42,652 nt of DNA from Polaromonas sp. (GCA_030683705.1 JAUXPP010000157.1:1-42652); one strand, 5' to 3'; positions 20,166 to 29,129 are shown, counted from the first letter of the stretch. Numbers and translations: made by a program. Notes: generated by a model not told the origin, from the sequence alone.

Positions 20166-21215
20166 CTAGCGCAGTTCGGCCGCCGGATCGCGCCCCATCA
20201 GCAGTGCGACGGCTTCGGCCGGCTGGATCTGCCCGTCCAGCAGCGCCACGACGGCTTCCGAGATCGGCATCTCCACCCCCAGGCCCTGGGCGCGCTGCAC
20301 CACCGTGCGGGCGCAGTACACGCCCTCGGCGACATGGCCCAGCGATTGCACCGCCTGCGCCAGGGACTGGCCTTTCGCGAGCAGCAGCCCGACTTGGCGG
20401 TTGCGGCTCAGGTCGCCGGTGGCGGTCAGCACCAGGTCGCCCAGGCCCGACAGGCCGGTGAAGGTTTCAGCGCGCGCGCCCAGTGCCAGGCCCAGCCGCG
20501 TCATCTCGGCCAGGCCGCGCGTGATCAGCGCGGCGCGGGCGTTGAGCCCCAGGCTCAGGCCGTCGCACAGGCCGGTCGCGATCGCCAGCACATTCTTGAC
20601 CGCGCCGCCGACCTCGACCCCGATGATGTCGTCGTTGGCGTAGACCCGCAGCGCCGGGCCGTGAAAGGCCGCCACCAGCGCATCGCGCACTTCGGGATGT
20701 TCGCTGGCCGCCACCAGCGCGGTCGGCTGGCCGCGCGCGACCTCCTGCGCAAAACTCGGGCCACTGAGCGCACCCGCTCTCAAATTGATAGCTGCCTGCG
20801 CGCGTATTTCGTGGGCCAGCAGCCCAAACGGCGTGGAATCCGGGAAGGGCCCGGCGAGCGGCGCTTCAAACCCCTTGCAGAGCCAGGCGACCGGAACGCT
20901 GGCGTGCTGCAGGCGCTGCAACATGCCGCGCAGGCCGGCGATCGGGGTGGCGATGACGATCAGCTCCTGCCCGGCCAGCACGGCAGCCAGCGAGGCATCG
21001 CTACCGCCGGCCAGCAGCAGCGCGGGCGGCAGCGCCATGCCCGGCAGGTAGCGGGTGTTGACCCGCTGCGCCTGCAGGTCGGCCAGTTGCGCCGGATCAC
21101 GCGCCCACAGGCTGACCTGGTGGCGTGGCGCGGCGGAAGAGGCTGACGCCGCCCGGGCGGCGCTGATCGCCAGGGCGGTGCCCCAGGCACCGGCGCCGAG
21201 AACGGCAATTTTCAT
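20166..21215 (-). CDS. gpsA: glycerol-3-phosphate dehydrogenase [NAD(P)+]
   Basis: A 349-residue enzyme that reduces dihydroxyacetone phosphate to sn-glycerol-3-phosphate for phospholipid synthesis. The dinucleotide motif GAGAWG is at residues 7-12. Other landmarks are [32 protein letters not shown] and the catalytic-lysine region [15 protein letters not shown]. About 16 residues before SGPSFA ([16 protein letters not shown]) are encoded by a family B repeat lying in frame. Last gene of the conserved rhodanese-grxC-secB-gpsA cluster, starting 27 bases after secB. Confidence 0.97.
   Translation of the reverse strand: MKIAVLGAGAWGTALAISAARAASASSAAPRHQVSLWARDPAQLADLQAQRVNTRYLPGMALPPALLLAGGSDASLAAVLAGQELIVIATPIAGLRGMLQRLQHASVPVAWLCKGFEAPLAGPFPDSTPFGLLAHEIRAQAAINLRAGALSGPSFAQEVARGQPTALVAASEHPEVRDALVAAFHGPALRVYANDDIIGVEVGGAVKNVLAIATGLCDGLSLGLNARAALITRGLAEMTRLGLALGARAETFTGLSGLGDLVLTATGDLSRNRQVGLLLAKGQSLAQAVQSLGHVAEGVYCARTVVQRAQGLGVEMPISEAVVALLDGQIQPAEAVALLMGRDPAAELR
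20780..20827 (+). repeat. repeat family B copy inside the gpsA coding sequence
   Basis: CAAATTGATAGCTGCCTGCG followed by CGCGTATTTCGTGGGC and CAGCAGCCCAAA matches the family B layout (ATAGCTGC, xxGCGC, GGGC...AGCCCAAA). It lies antisense within gpsA and keeps the reading frame. Confidence 0.65.
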
Positions 21216-21242
21216 GGCGGGCGGGAAGCGGCGGCGCCGGGA

Positions 21243-21710
21243 TCAGACGATGATTTGCGGGGTTTCCTGCGCTGCCGAGGCGGCGGCGGCCTGCTGCTGC
21301 TCGAACATGGCCTGGAAATTGATCTCGGCCAGGTTCACAGGCGGGAAGCCGCCGCGCTGGATCACGTCGGCCACATTGCCGCGCAGGTAGGGATACACGA
21401 TCTGCGGGCAGGCGATGCCCAGCACCGCGTTGAGCTGCTCCGGCGGCATGTTGCGGATTTCAAAAATGCCGGCCTGCTTGGCCTCGACCAGAAACACGGT
21501 CTTGTCCTCGATCTTGGTGTGCACGGTAGCGGTCACGCTGACTTCGTACAAGCCGTCGGTGATCGGCAGGGCGTCGACGCCGAGCTGGATGTCGACCGCT
21601 GGCTGCTCCTGGTTCAGCAGGATTTCCGGGGAATTGGGCTGCTCCAGCGAGATGTCCTTGAGGTAGACGCGCTGGATCTGGAACACGGGGTCAAGGTTGG
21701 CTTCGGCCAT
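21243..21710 (-). CDS. secB: protein-export chaperone SecB
   Basis: A 155-residue cytosolic tetrameric chaperone that keeps preproteins unfolded and delivers them to SecA. It has [21 protein letters not shown] at the start, [20 protein letters not shown] in the middle and [28 protein letters not shown] near the end, all canonical, with an Ala/Gln-rich tail. It sits between grxC and gpsA as in many proteobacteria, but a terminator-like palindrome separates it from grxC. Confidence 0.98.
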   Translation of the reverse strand: MAEANLDPVFQIQRVYLKDISLEQPNSPEILLNQEQPAVDIQLGVDALPITDGLYEVSVTATVHTKIEDKTVFLVEAKQAGIFEIRNMPPEQLNAVLGIACPQIVYPYLRGNVADVIQRGGFPPVNLAEINFQAMFEQQQAAAASAAQETPQIIV

Positions 21711-21733
21711 GGTGGATCTTTCGGAAAGGCGTG

Positions 21734-21765
21734 AAAAAAATAAAACCTGCGGCGCGCGCCGCAGG
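21734..21765 (-). terminator. intrinsic terminator between grxC and secB
   Basis: On the minus strand a perfect 20-base palindrome CCTGCGGCGCGCGCCGCAGG (21765-21746) is followed by TTTTATTTTTTT (21745-21734). This is a strong GC hairpin plus U-tract, oriented to end transcription coming from grxC before secB. Confidence 0.75.
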
Positions 21766-21819
21766 CACGGCCCATTATCTCAGGAGCGCCCGGCGCACCG
21801 GCACCGTTGCAGGGCCGGC

Positions 21820-22077
21820 TCAGCTGTTGAGCAGCGGCAGCAGGCCACCCTGGCCGTCCAGCGCCACCAGGTCGTCGCAGCCGCCGACATGGGTGTCGCC
21901 GATGAAAATCTGCGGCACCGTGCGGCGTCCGGTGATCTCCATCATCTTCTGGCGCTCGGCCGGCTGCATGTCCACGCGGATTTCCTCGATCGCCTCGACC
22001 CCACGCTGCTTGAGCAATTGCTTGGCGTGAATGCAGTAAGGACAGCTGGCGGTCAGGTAGATCTTGACGTTTTGCAT
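21820..22077 (-). CDS. grxC: glutaredoxin 3
   Basis: An 85-residue glutaredoxin with the dithiol active site C12-P-Y-C15. The cis-proline segment RRTVPQIFIGDTHVGGCDDL includes the glutathione-binding TVP. It reduces disulfides with glutathione. It lies 42 bases after the rhodanese gene and before secB, the usual cluster order. The length is normal. Confidence 0.97.
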   Translation of the reverse strand: MQNVKIYLTASCPYCIHAKQLLKQRGVEAIEEIRVDMQPAERQKMMEITGRRTVPQIFIGDTHVGGCDDLVALDGQGGLLPLLNS

Positions 22078-22119
22078 GGGTATCTTTCTCCGGTCGGGTT
22101 CAGGGTGGCAGCCCGCGAA

Positions 22120-22530
22120 TCAGGCCTTCTCGAGAGGCAGGTTAGCCTCTTTCCAGGATTTCAGCCCGCCAGCCAGGCATTGGGCCTGCTCGTAGCCGAG
22201 TTTTTTGGCCATGGCCAGCGCCCGGTTGGCGCGGGCACCGCTGGGACACACCAGGATCAGCGGCAGGGCCTTGTTCTTGACGGTCGCGGGCAGTTTTTCC
22301 TCGAGCTGGCTCAGGGGAATGTTCTTCGCGCCGACCACGTGGCCGCCGGCAAACTCCTCCACTTCGCTGACATCGATCACCACGGCCTTGTCGCGGTTGA
22401 TCAACTGCACGGCCCCGGTGGCGCTGAGCGATCCGGCCGCCATGCCGCTGGAAATCAGGGGCCACACCAGCATGCCGCCGGATGCCAGCGCAATGCCGAT
22501 CAGCATCCAGTTATCGATGAGAAATTTCAC
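22120..22530 (-). CDS. membrane-anchored rhodanese-like protein (YibN type)
   Basis: A 136-residue protein with one N-terminal membrane helix (about 8-28) and a single rhodanese domain (VQLINRDKAVVIDVSEVEEF, GHVVGAKNIPL). The active-site loop LVCPSGARANRA has Cys95. Rhodaneses move sulfane sulfur or act as redox carriers; the substrate is unknown. GTG start at 22530, supported by GAAGGA 6-7 bases upstream. First gene of the yibN-grxC-secB-gpsA cluster and divergent from gpmA. Confidence 0.92.
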   Translation of the reverse strand: MKFLIDNWMLIGIALASGGMLVWPLISSGMAAGSLSATGAVQLINRDKAVVIDVSEVEEFAGGHVVGAKNIPLSQLEEKLPATVKNKALPLILVCPSGARANRALAMAKKLGYEQAQCLAGGLKSWKEANLPLEKA

Positions 22531-22667
22531 TTTGAGTCCTTCAGGGTTTTGCGGTTAATTGCTGATTTTAGAATGCAGGGGTGAACACGGCTGCGCACAC
22601 CCCGCCGCCCACCCGGTTTTACGCCCCCCACCCACTCCCCATTCCACTCCCTCAACTGCGTCATCCC

Positions 22668-23411
22668 ATGTACAAACTTGTGCTTATCCGCCACGGCGAA
22701 TCCACCTGGAACCTTGAAAACCGCTTCACTGGCTGGGCCGATGTGGACCTCACGCCCACCGGCGTCGCACAGGCCGTCGCCGCCGGCCGGCTGCTCAAAG
22801 CCGAGGGTTACGATTTCGATGTGGCCTACACCAGCGTGCTCAAGCGCGCGACCCGCACGCTCTGGCACACCCTGGATGAAATGGACCGCACCTGGTTGCC
22901 GGTGGTGCACAGCTGGCGCCTCAATGAACGGCACTACGGCGCCTTGCAGGGCCTGAACAAGGCCGAGACGGCCAAAAAATACGGTGACGCGCAGGTGCTG
23001 GCCTGGCGCCGCAGCTACGACACACCGCCGCCGCCGCTGACGCCCGACGACGAACGCTGGGAAGGCCGGGACCCGCGTTACGCCAGGCTCCAGCCCGGCG
23101 AGGCGCCCCTGACCGAGTGCCTGAAAGACACGGTGGCCCGCGTGCTGCCGTTCTGGAACGAGGCCATGGCGCCGGCCATCCGTGCCGGCAAACGCATCGT
23201 GGTGGCGGCCCACGGCAATTCCATCCGCGCGCTGGTCAAGTACCTGGACAACATATCCGACCAGGACATCGTGGGCCTGAACATTCCGAACGGCATTCCG
23301 CTGGTCTACGAACTCGATGCCGACCTCAAGCCCTTGCGCCACTACTACCTGGGCGACAGCGAGGCGATTGCCAAAGCCGCGGCGGCCGTCGCCGCCCAGG
23401 GCAAGGCCTGA
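22668..23411 (+). CDS. gpmA: 2,3-bisphosphoglycerate-dependent phosphoglycerate mutase
   Basis: A 247-residue glycolytic enzyme interconverting 3- and 2-phosphoglycerate. The phosphohistidine motif is LIRHGES with His9. [31 protein letters not shown] and [12 protein letters not shown] (second catalytic His) are all present. The open frame extends 29 codons upstream without similarity; ATG 22668 gives the conserved [10 protein letters not shown] start. It is followed 152 bases later by the S41 peptidase gene, a neighbourhood I know from other Burkholderiales. Confidence 0.98.
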   Translation: MYKLVLIRHGESTWNLENRFTGWADVDLTPTGVAQAVAAGRLLKAEGYDFDVAYTSVLKRATRTLWHTLDEMDRTWLPVVHSWRLNERHYGALQGLNKAETAKKYGDAQVLAWRRSYDTPPPPLTPDDERWEGRDPRYARLQPGEAPLTECLKDTVARVLPFWNEAMAPAIRAGKRIVVAAHGNSIRALVKYLDNISDQDIVGLNIPNGIPLVYELDADLKPLRHYYLGDSEAIAKAAAAVAAQGKA

Positions 23412-23515
23412 ATGTCAAGCACGTGTAAAGCAGGCCCGGTTTGAAACATTTCCCGCTCGTGCGACCTATGGCACGGGAACTGCACGCCGGGGCCTTTCTC
23501 CAAGGTGTATATTGG

Positions 23516-23544
23516 TTCAAAATCTGTGGCAACTGTCTTTAATC
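23516..23544 (+). promoter_or_regulatory. possible sigma-70 promoter before the S41 peptidase gene
   Basis: TTCAAA (23516-23521) and TTAATC (23539-23544) are separated by 17 bases, and the downstream ATG is about 20 bases on. The elements are poor matches, but the region is distinctly AT-rich compared with its surroundings. Confidence 0.3.
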
Positions 23545-23563
23545 TAGGCAAACGAAGGTATTT

Positions 23564-25000
23564 ATGGGTCAGAAACTCAAGATTGCAGGCTGGATCTCCA
23601 TTGGCGCGGTGGCCGGAGCGCTGACCACGGTGCAATTGCAGGCTGTCGCACGCGGCGGGCTGACCCCGTTGCCGCTGGAAGAGCTGCAACAACTCGCTGC
23701 CGTGTTCGGCATGGTCAAGACCGACTATGTGGAGCCGGTGGACGAGAAAAAACTGATCTCCGACGCGATTTCCGGCATGGTGGCCAGCCTGGACCCGCAC
23801 TCGGTGTATTTCGACAAGAAATCCTTCAAGGAATTCCGCGAGGGCACCAGCGGCCGTTTTGTCGGTGTTGGCATCGAAATCGCGCAGGAAGACGGCCTGG
23901 TCAAGGTGGTGTCGCCGATCGAGGGCTCCCCGGCCGACCGGGCCGGACTCAAACCCAATGACCTGATCACCAAAATCGACGACACCGCCGTCAAGGGCCT
24001 GTCGCTCAACGAAGCCGTCAAGAAAATGCGCGGCGAACCGCGGACCAAGGTGGTCCTGATGATTTTCCGCAAGGATGAGAACCGGACCTTTCCGGTGACC
24101 ATCACGCGCGAGGAAATCCGTACCCAGTCGGTGCGCAGCAAGGTGGTCGAGCCGGGTTACGCCTGGATCCGCCTGAGCCAGTTCCAGGAACGTACGGTCG
24201 AGGACTTCGTCACCAAGCTCGAACAGATCTACAAGCAGGAGCCCAACCTGAAAGGGCTGGTGCTGGATCTGCGCAACGACCCGGGCGGCCTGCTGGACGC
24301 AGCCGTGGCGGTGTCGGCCGCCTTCCTGCCGGAAAACGTCACGGTGGTGTCCACCAACGGGCAGTTGCCCGAGAGCAAGTTCACCTACAAGGCGGCGCCC
24401 GAGTTCTACCAGCGCCGCAATGCTGCCGACCCGCTCAAGCGCCTGCCCGCCGCCATCAAGACCGTGCCGCTGGTGGTGCTGGTCAACGAAGGCTCGGCAT
24501 CGGCCAGCGAGATCGTGGCCGGCGCCCTGCAGGATTACAAGCGCGCCACCATCATGGGCAACCAGACCTTCGGCAAGGGCTCGGTGCAGACGGTGCGCCC
24601 GCTCGGCCCGGATACCGGCCTGAAGCTCACCACGGCGCGGTACTACACGCCCAGCGGCAAGTCCATCCAGGCCAAGGGCATCGTGCCTGACGTGATGGTT
24701 GACGACACCGCCGAAGGCAGCCCGTTTGCCGCCTTGCGCACCCGCGAAGCCGACCTCGAGAAGCATCTGGGCAGCGGCCAGGGCGCGGAAGTCAAGGACC
24801 CGGGCCGTGAAAAAGCCCGCGAGGAAGCCCTCAAGCGCCTTGAGGAAGAGTCGAAAAAGAGCCCCGAACAGCGCCGGCCGCCCGAGTTCGGCAGCGACAA
24901 GGACTTCCAGCTGGCCCAGGCCCTGAACCAGCTCAAGGGCCGCCCTGTACTGGTCAGCAAGACCATCGTCGAGCGCAAGGAAGAGAAGAAGGAAAACTGA
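23564..25000 (+). CDS. S41 family C-terminal processing peptidase
   Basis: A 478-residue periplasmic serine protease of the CtpA/Prc group. An N-terminal signal or anchor segment (about 5-27) precedes a helical part (KTDYVEPVDEKKLISDAISGMVASLDPHS). A PDZ domain at about 95-170 (GVGIEIAQEDGLVKVVSPIEGSPADRAGL) and the catalytic domain follow. The Ser-Lys dyad can be placed as Ser313 in GSASASE and Lys338 in TFGKGS, with Asp324 in between, matching the spacing in E. coli Prc. A charged C-terminal region (EEALKRLEEESKKSPEQRRP) ends the protein. It probably trims envelope or cell-wall enzymes; the targets are unknown. Confidence 0.94.
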   Translation: MGQKLKIAGWISIGAVAGALTTVQLQAVARGGLTPLPLEELQQLAAVFGMVKTDYVEPVDEKKLISDAISGMVASLDPHSVYFDKKSFKEFREGTSGRFVGVGIEIAQEDGLVKVVSPIEGSPADRAGLKPNDLITKIDDTAVKGLSLNEAVKKMRGEPRTKVVLMIFRKDENRTFPVTITREEIRTQSVRSKVVEPGYAWIRLSQFQERTVEDFVTKLEQIYKQEPNLKGLVLDLRNDPGGLLDAAVAVSAAFLPENVTVVSTNGQLPESKFTYKAAPEFYQRRNAADPLKRLPAAIKTVPLVVLVNEGSASASEIVAGALQDYKRATIMGNQTFGKGSVQTVRPLGPDTGLKLTTARYYTPSGKSIQAKGIVPDVMVDDTAEGSPFAALRTREADLEKHLGSGQGAEVKDPGREKAREEALKRLEEESKKSPEQRRPPEFGSDKDFQLAQALNQLKGRPVLVSKTIVERKEEKKEN

Positions 25001-25083
25001 GCTGCCGGACCGCACGCACGCGGGCGTCAAGCCGTCCGCGCGTCGTCCAGCACCTCCGGCGCACGCCCCGGGTCAGCCGCTCC

Positions 25084-25851
25084 ATGAACGACAGCCAGCT
25101 GCTGCGCTATTCGCGCCACATCCTGCTCGACGAGATCGGGGTCGAGGGGCAGAACGCCCTGCTGTCCTCGCATGTGCTGATCGTGGGTGCCGGGGGCCTC
25201 GGGTCACCGGTGGCGCTGTATCTGGGGAGCGCCGGCGTCGGCCAGATCACCGTGGTGGACCACGACCGTGTCGACACCACCAACCTGCAGCGGCAGATCG
25301 CCCACACCCTGTCCCGTGTCGGCCAGTTCAAGGCCGAATCCGTGCGCCAGGCGATTGCCGACATCAATCCGGACGTCCAGGTCAACACCATCACTTTACG
25401 CGCCGACGACGCCCTGCTGGACGGCTTGCTGCCCCGGGTGGACCTGGTGCTGGACTGCTGCGACAACTTTGCCACGCGCCAGGCCATCAACCGCGCCTGC
25501 GTCAAACACCGCAAACCGCTGGTGTCGGGCGCTGCCATCCGTTTCGATGGCCAGGTGGCGGTCTATGACCCGCGCCAGGCGGATTCGCCCTGTTATGCCT
25601 GCGTGTTCCCGCCCTCGGAGGCGGTCGAGGAGGCCTTGTGCGCCACCATGGGCGTGTTTGCACCGCTGGTTGGCATGGTAGGGACGGTCCAGGCCGCGGA
25701 AGCCCTCAAGCTGCTCTGCGGCATCGGCCGGCCCCTGACAGGCCGCCTGCTGATGGTCGATGGCCGAAGCATGGACTGGAGCGAAGTGCGCGTACCGCGC
25801 CATCCCTCCTGCCCGGTGTGCAGCCCCGCCGCAGACCGTTGGGCTACTTGA
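25084..25851 (+). CDS. ThiF/MoeB family adenylyltransferase (HesA/MoeB/ThiF)
   Basis: A 255-residue E1-like enzyme. It starts RYSRHILLDEIGVEGQNALL, then the nucleotide-binding VGAGGLGSPVALYLG and VDTTNLQRQIAH, and has zinc ligands in CYAC and CPVC. MoeB activates MoaD for molybdopterin; ThiF activates ThiS for thiazole. The sequence does not separate the two, and some bacteria use one protein for both. The thiS in this window has no neighbouring thiF, so this gene is a plausible partner. It converges with the AsmA-family gene and overlaps its end by 8 bases. Confidence 0.88.
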   Translation: MNDSQLLRYSRHILLDEIGVEGQNALLSSHVLIVGAGGLGSPVALYLGSAGVGQITVVDHDRVDTTNLQRQIAHTLSRVGQFKAESVRQAIADINPDVQVNTITLRADDALLDGLLPRVDLVLDCCDNFATRQAINRACVKHRKPLVSGAAIRFDGQVAVYDPRQADSPCYACVFPPSEAVEEALCATMGVFAPLVGMVGTVQAAEALKLLCGIGRPLTGRLLMVDGRSMDWSEVRVPRHPSCPVCSPAADRWAT

Positions 25852-27835
25852 CGGAGTTGGCCGGAATACGTGCCGCAGCGCGCGGCGCTGCCGCCTGCTG
25901 GATCACCTGCCTGCAATCGGCGTCCTGCCCGGGGCCTGTTTCTATGGTCGCAGCCAGCGCCAGCAACGGGTTGAGGACCGCCAGTGCCAGCCCAATGGCG
26001 GCGCGGCCGGCCAGCGCGCCCTTGTCGGGCCCTGCGGTCGGCGCCCCGAACGTTCCGCCAATGTTCAGCGGCGAACGCAGGCTCAGGATGCTGGCGTCCT
26101 TGGGCGAAGGTTCGAGCCGGATGGCCAGGGTCTCATCGGCCAGACTGATGGTGCCGGCGCCGACGATCACCGTATCGACCGTGTCCAGCACAATCGCCTT
26201 GCTGGTCATCAGGCCCTTCTGCACATCAAACGCCGCGGCTGCACAGCGCAGCCGCACATTGCGGTCGCCACGCACCAGGAACTTGATGATCTCGCCGCCG
26301 TCCAGGCCCATGTACTCCAGCAGGATGTTGCTCATCTGACCGGAGCCCATCAGGAAGGCCACATTGCCGGAGGAAGATGCCAGCACCTGGGCCGTCGAAC
26401 TGCCGCTGCCTTTGAGGTCCAACTGGCCGCTGATCCTGCCCAGGCTGCTTTTGGTTTTTTCGATGGTCGGAAACAGGCGGTTCAGTTCAATGGCGCGCGC
26501 GTCCAGCCGGGTCTCGATCACCGTCGGCGATACCTTGCTGTTGATCGCCAGCCGTCCTGCCAGTTCGCCGCCGGCCACCCCCAGTTTCAGGGGATCGAGC
26601 TGCAGCACACCGTTGTCGAGCTTGATGTCGGCACTCAGGCGGTCCAGCGGCAAGGCCTTCACATGCACGATCTTCGCGGCGCTCCAGGACACATCGGCGT
26701 TCATGGCCTTCAGCCGGGCAAAATCCAGCTTCGCGTCGGGCAGCACCCGGCCGGCACGCGCCGGGCGTTGTTTCGGGGTCGTGGTTTTCGCCATCGCCGG
26801 CGGCGCATTGTCGGAGGACAGGCCGATGATGGGCCCAAGGTCTTCGAAGTCGAGCAGCCGCGACTGGACCTTGCCCGTCAGCATGGGAACGGGTTTGGTA
26901 TTGTTGAAGGTGAGCGCACCCGTCAGGTCCGACTTGCCCAGCACCCCGTTGATCCGGCTCACCGCCCAGCTCCGGCCCTGCTTGTCCAGCTGACCGCGCA
27001 GCTTGTAGGGCGGCGTGCCCGGCAGCACCACACCGACCAGCTTGTACAAATCCTCCAGGCTGCGGCCTTCGAGTTCGAAGGTGGCGGCGATGCTGCCGAC
27101 TTCGGAAAGATTGGTCACCGTCCCCTTGGCCTTCAGGCGCGTGGCCCCGGCTGCAGCCGTGATCTCCAGCGGAAATGTCCCCGCCGTATCGGCACTCAGC
27201 TGCAGCACGCCGCCTGCCCTGCCTTGCGCCGTGAAAGTCTCGCCTTTCCATTTGCCCTTGGCCTTGTAGGTCAGCGGCAAGCCGGAAGTGGCCTCCGCGG
27301 CGAGGGCCACATCGGCGGTGATATCGGCACCCTGGGCACTCGCCAGGTAATTCACGACGCCCTGGTCGATCAGCAGTTGACCGATAGCCGGCACCTTGCT
27401 TTCATCGGCGGTGTCCCTGGCCAGTGACCAGGTGCGTTTTCCGTCAGGCTCGATCTGCAAGCCGAGTTCCGGTTTTTTCAGGCTGACCAGCGGCAACTCG
27501 ATGCGCCCGCTGAGCAGCGGCCATAACCTGATCTGGATTTCTGCGGCCTCCGCCCTGACCAGGTAGGGGTCGCGCGCCCAGGGCGGGTTGGCGAACTCGA
27601 TGCCGTCGGCCAGCACGCGGGTGGTACGGCCCAGCTTGACGTCGAGCTTGCGCGTGATCTCGAACTTCCGTCCGGTTTGCTCGCTGACATAGCGGTTGAC
27701 CGGTCCCCGCAATACATCCCAGGGGAAAAACACCACCAGCAGCACCAGCAACACCACGACCGCGAGGATCGCCGCCGCAATCCTGGCCCACAACACATCG
27801 CGAAGCCTGGGGTGGGCGGAAGGGGAATTGTTCAT
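25844..27835 (-). CDS. AsmA family protein
   Basis: A 663-residue protein with one N-terminal membrane helix (about 18-40, AAAILAVVVLLVLLVVFFPWDVL) and a long periplasmic beta-rich body. The AsmA N-terminal signature is clear: GRKFEITRKLDVKLGRTTRV, FANPPWARDPYLVRAEAAEI, LPLVSLKKPELGLQIEPDGK. The C-terminal AsmA_2 region includes GSSTAQVLASSSGNVAFLMG and LDTVDTVIVGAGTISLADE. AsmA/TamB-like proteins are proposed to move or regulate phospholipids between the membranes. The ATG at 27835 was chosen over an upstream frame extension because it precedes the membrane helix. Confidence 0.93.
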   Translation of the reverse strand: MNNSPSAHPRLRDVLWARIAAAILAVVVLLVLLVVFFPWDVLRGPVNRYVSEQTGRKFEITRKLDVKLGRTTRVLADGIEFANPPWARDPYLVRAEAAEIQIRLWPLLSGRIELPLVSLKKPELGLQIEPDGKRTWSLARDTADESKVPAIGQLLIDQGVVNYLASAQGADITADVALAAEATSGLPLTYKAKGKWKGETFTAQGRAGGVLQLSADTAGTFPLEITAAAGATRLKAKGTVTNLSEVGSIAATFELEGRSLEDLYKLVGVVLPGTPPYKLRGQLDKQGRSWAVSRINGVLGKSDLTGALTFNNTKPVPMLTGKVQSRLLDFEDLGPIIGLSSDNAPPAMAKTTTPKQRPARAGRVLPDAKLDFARLKAMNADVSWSAAKIVHVKALPLDRLSADIKLDNGVLQLDPLKLGVAGGELAGRLAINSKVSPTVIETRLDARAIELNRLFPTIEKTKSSLGRISGQLDLKGSGSSTAQVLASSSGNVAFLMGSGQMSNILLEYMGLDGGEIIKFLVRGDRNVRLRCAAAAFDVQKGLMTSKAIVLDTVDTVIVGAGTISLADETLAIRLEPSPKDASILSLRSPLNIGGTFGAPTAGPDKGALAGRAAIGLALAVLNPLLALAATIETGPGQDADCRQVIQQAAAPRAAARIPANSVK

Positions 27836-28006
27836 AAATGTGCGGCGCTCTTGTTGAGGAGGCTTCGGCGAAACCAGACCCACCTGGTGTGCAAGAGGGG
27901 CATTCAACGGGTCAACCATTGATGACCCAGTATCAGAGGCAGCCTGCAATCAGGCCATCGGCTGCTACCATGGCGCGATGTCAGCGCTGACCTACATCGT
28001 GGAGAC

Positions 28007-28024
28007 TGTAGGCAACTTCCTACA
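28007..28024. promoter_or_regulatory. inverted repeat TGTAGG-N6-CCTACA upstream of the receiver gene
   Basis: TGTAGG (28007-28012) and CCTACA (28019-28024) form a perfect two-fold site with the 6-base spacer CAACTT. A further CCTACA occurs at 27992-27997, and a single CCTACA lies at 30720-30725 before the DUF1328 gene. It could be an operator for a dimeric regulator or a small hairpin. Confidence 0.35.
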
Positions 28025-28109
28025 GGTCGGAACCGGCCATGCTGTCAGAATGATCTTGCAATAGATACATTAGTTAACAGATCTATTTATCAGCCCGAAT
28101 TGAAGATCC

Positions 28110-28475
28110 GTGGGACTAAAAACTTACATCGTCGAAGACAACGCCACAATACGCGACAACCTGATAGCCACGCTTGAAGAACTTGTCGGTATTGATGCCG
28201 TGGGCACGGCGGAAACCGAAAACGAGGCCAGGGACTGGCTCAGGAAAGACGGTCAGGCCTGGGATCTGGCCATTGTTGACCTTTTCCTCAAGCAGGGCAG
28301 CGGGCTGGGTGTGCTGGAGGCCTGCCGCAACCGCAAGGCGCACCAGAAGGTGATTGTGTTGAGCAATTACGCCACCGCGGATATCCGCAAGCGTTGCGCG
28401 CAGCTTGGCGTGGACGCGGTTTTTGACAAATCCAATGAAATTGATGCACTGGTCGACTATTGCCTGGCGCAATAG
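28110..28475 (+). CDS. single-domain response regulator (receiver only)
   Basis: A 121-residue CheY-like receiver without an output domain. Acidic residues E9 and D10, phospho-acceptor D57 in WDLAIVDLFL, S85 in VIVLSNYAT and K107 in AVFDKS complete the phosphorylation site. It starts with GTG at 28110. It lies next to a NarL-type regulator and a CHASE3 histidine kinase and probably takes phosphate from that kinase or competes for it, but pairing cannot be proven from sequence. Confidence 0.9.
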   Translation: MGLKTYIVEDNATIRDNLIATLEELVGIDAVGTAETENEARDWLRKDGQAWDLAIVDLFLKQGSGLGVLEACRNRKAHQKVIVLSNYATADIRKRCAQLGVDAVFDKSNEIDALVDYCLAQ

Positions 28476-28496
28476 CCGGCCAGCGTTTTCCGGCCG

Positions 28497-29129
28497 TCAG
28501 TCAATCAGCTTGTTTTTCAGGGCGTAGTAGGTCAGGTCGCTGTTCGACGCCAGGCTCATCTTCTCCATCACGCGCGTCCGGTAGGTACTCACGGTTTTAA
28601 CGCTCAGGGACAGGGCCTTGGCGATGTCGCCGGCGGTTTCACCCTTGGCAAGCTTCAGGAACACCTGGAACTCACGCTCGGAGAGCTGCTCATGGGGCGT
28701 CGCGTCATTCTTGCGGTTGAGCTGCTGCGCCAGCAACTCCGCCACGGCCGGCGTGATGTAGCGCTTGCCCAGCGAGATCACGCGGATGGCGTTGACGATT
28801 TCCATCGGGTCGCATTCCTTGTTCAGGTAGCCGCTGGCCCCCTGGCGGATCAGGTTGACCGCGTAGTGCTCCTCGGGGTAACCGCTGAGGATCAGGATGC
28901 CGACATCCGGCGCCTTGGCGCGGATCATCGCCAGCGCGTCAATGCCGCTTTGACCGGGCATGGACAGGTCCATGACGAGGATGTCGAGTTCCACATTGCG
29001 CACCAGGTCAATGGCCTCCCGGCCGCTGGCCGCTTCGCCCACCACGCGCAGGTCGACCTGGTCGGAAAAGAACTGTTTGAGCCCCGAACGCACGATGGCA
29101 TGGTCATCAACAATTCCGATTTTGATCAT
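28497..29129 (-). CDS. NarL/FixJ-type response regulator
   Basis: A 210-residue DNA-binding regulator. The receiver domain has D8/D9, phospho-acceptor D54 (LDILVMDLSMPG) and K in GYLNKECD. The C-terminal LuxR-type helix-turn-helix spans about 146-205 (LSEREFQVFLKLAKGETAGDIAKAL... VKTVSTYRTRVMEKM). It is divergently oriented to the histidine kinase gene, with 135 bases between the starts, and convergent with the receiver gene. It probably controls the adjacent stress genes, by analogy with linked two-component systems. Confidence 0.93.
   Translation of the reverse strand: MIKIGIVDDHAIVRSGLKQFFSDQVDLRVVGEAASGREAIDLVRNVELDILVMDLSMPGQSGIDALAMIRAKAPDVGILILSGYPEEHYAVNLIRQGASGYLNKECDPMEIVNAIRVISLGKRYITPAVAELLAQQLNRKNDATPHEQLSEREFQVFLKLAKGETAGDIAKALSLSVKTVSTYRTRVMEKMSLASNSDLTYYALKNKLID

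Noticed and set aside
19871..20461. Plus-strand 196-residue open frame entering gpsA
   Set aside because: It spans repeats and runs antisense into gpsA; Arg/Pro/Ala-rich shadow.
23345..25030. 561-residue minus-strand open frame opposite the S41 peptidase
   Set aside because: Antisense shadow of gpmA and the peptidase, whose catalytic residues fit exactly.
25760..27427. 555-residue plus-strand open frame opposite the AsmA-family gene
   Set aside because: Shadow frame; the AsmA signature on the minus strand is clear.
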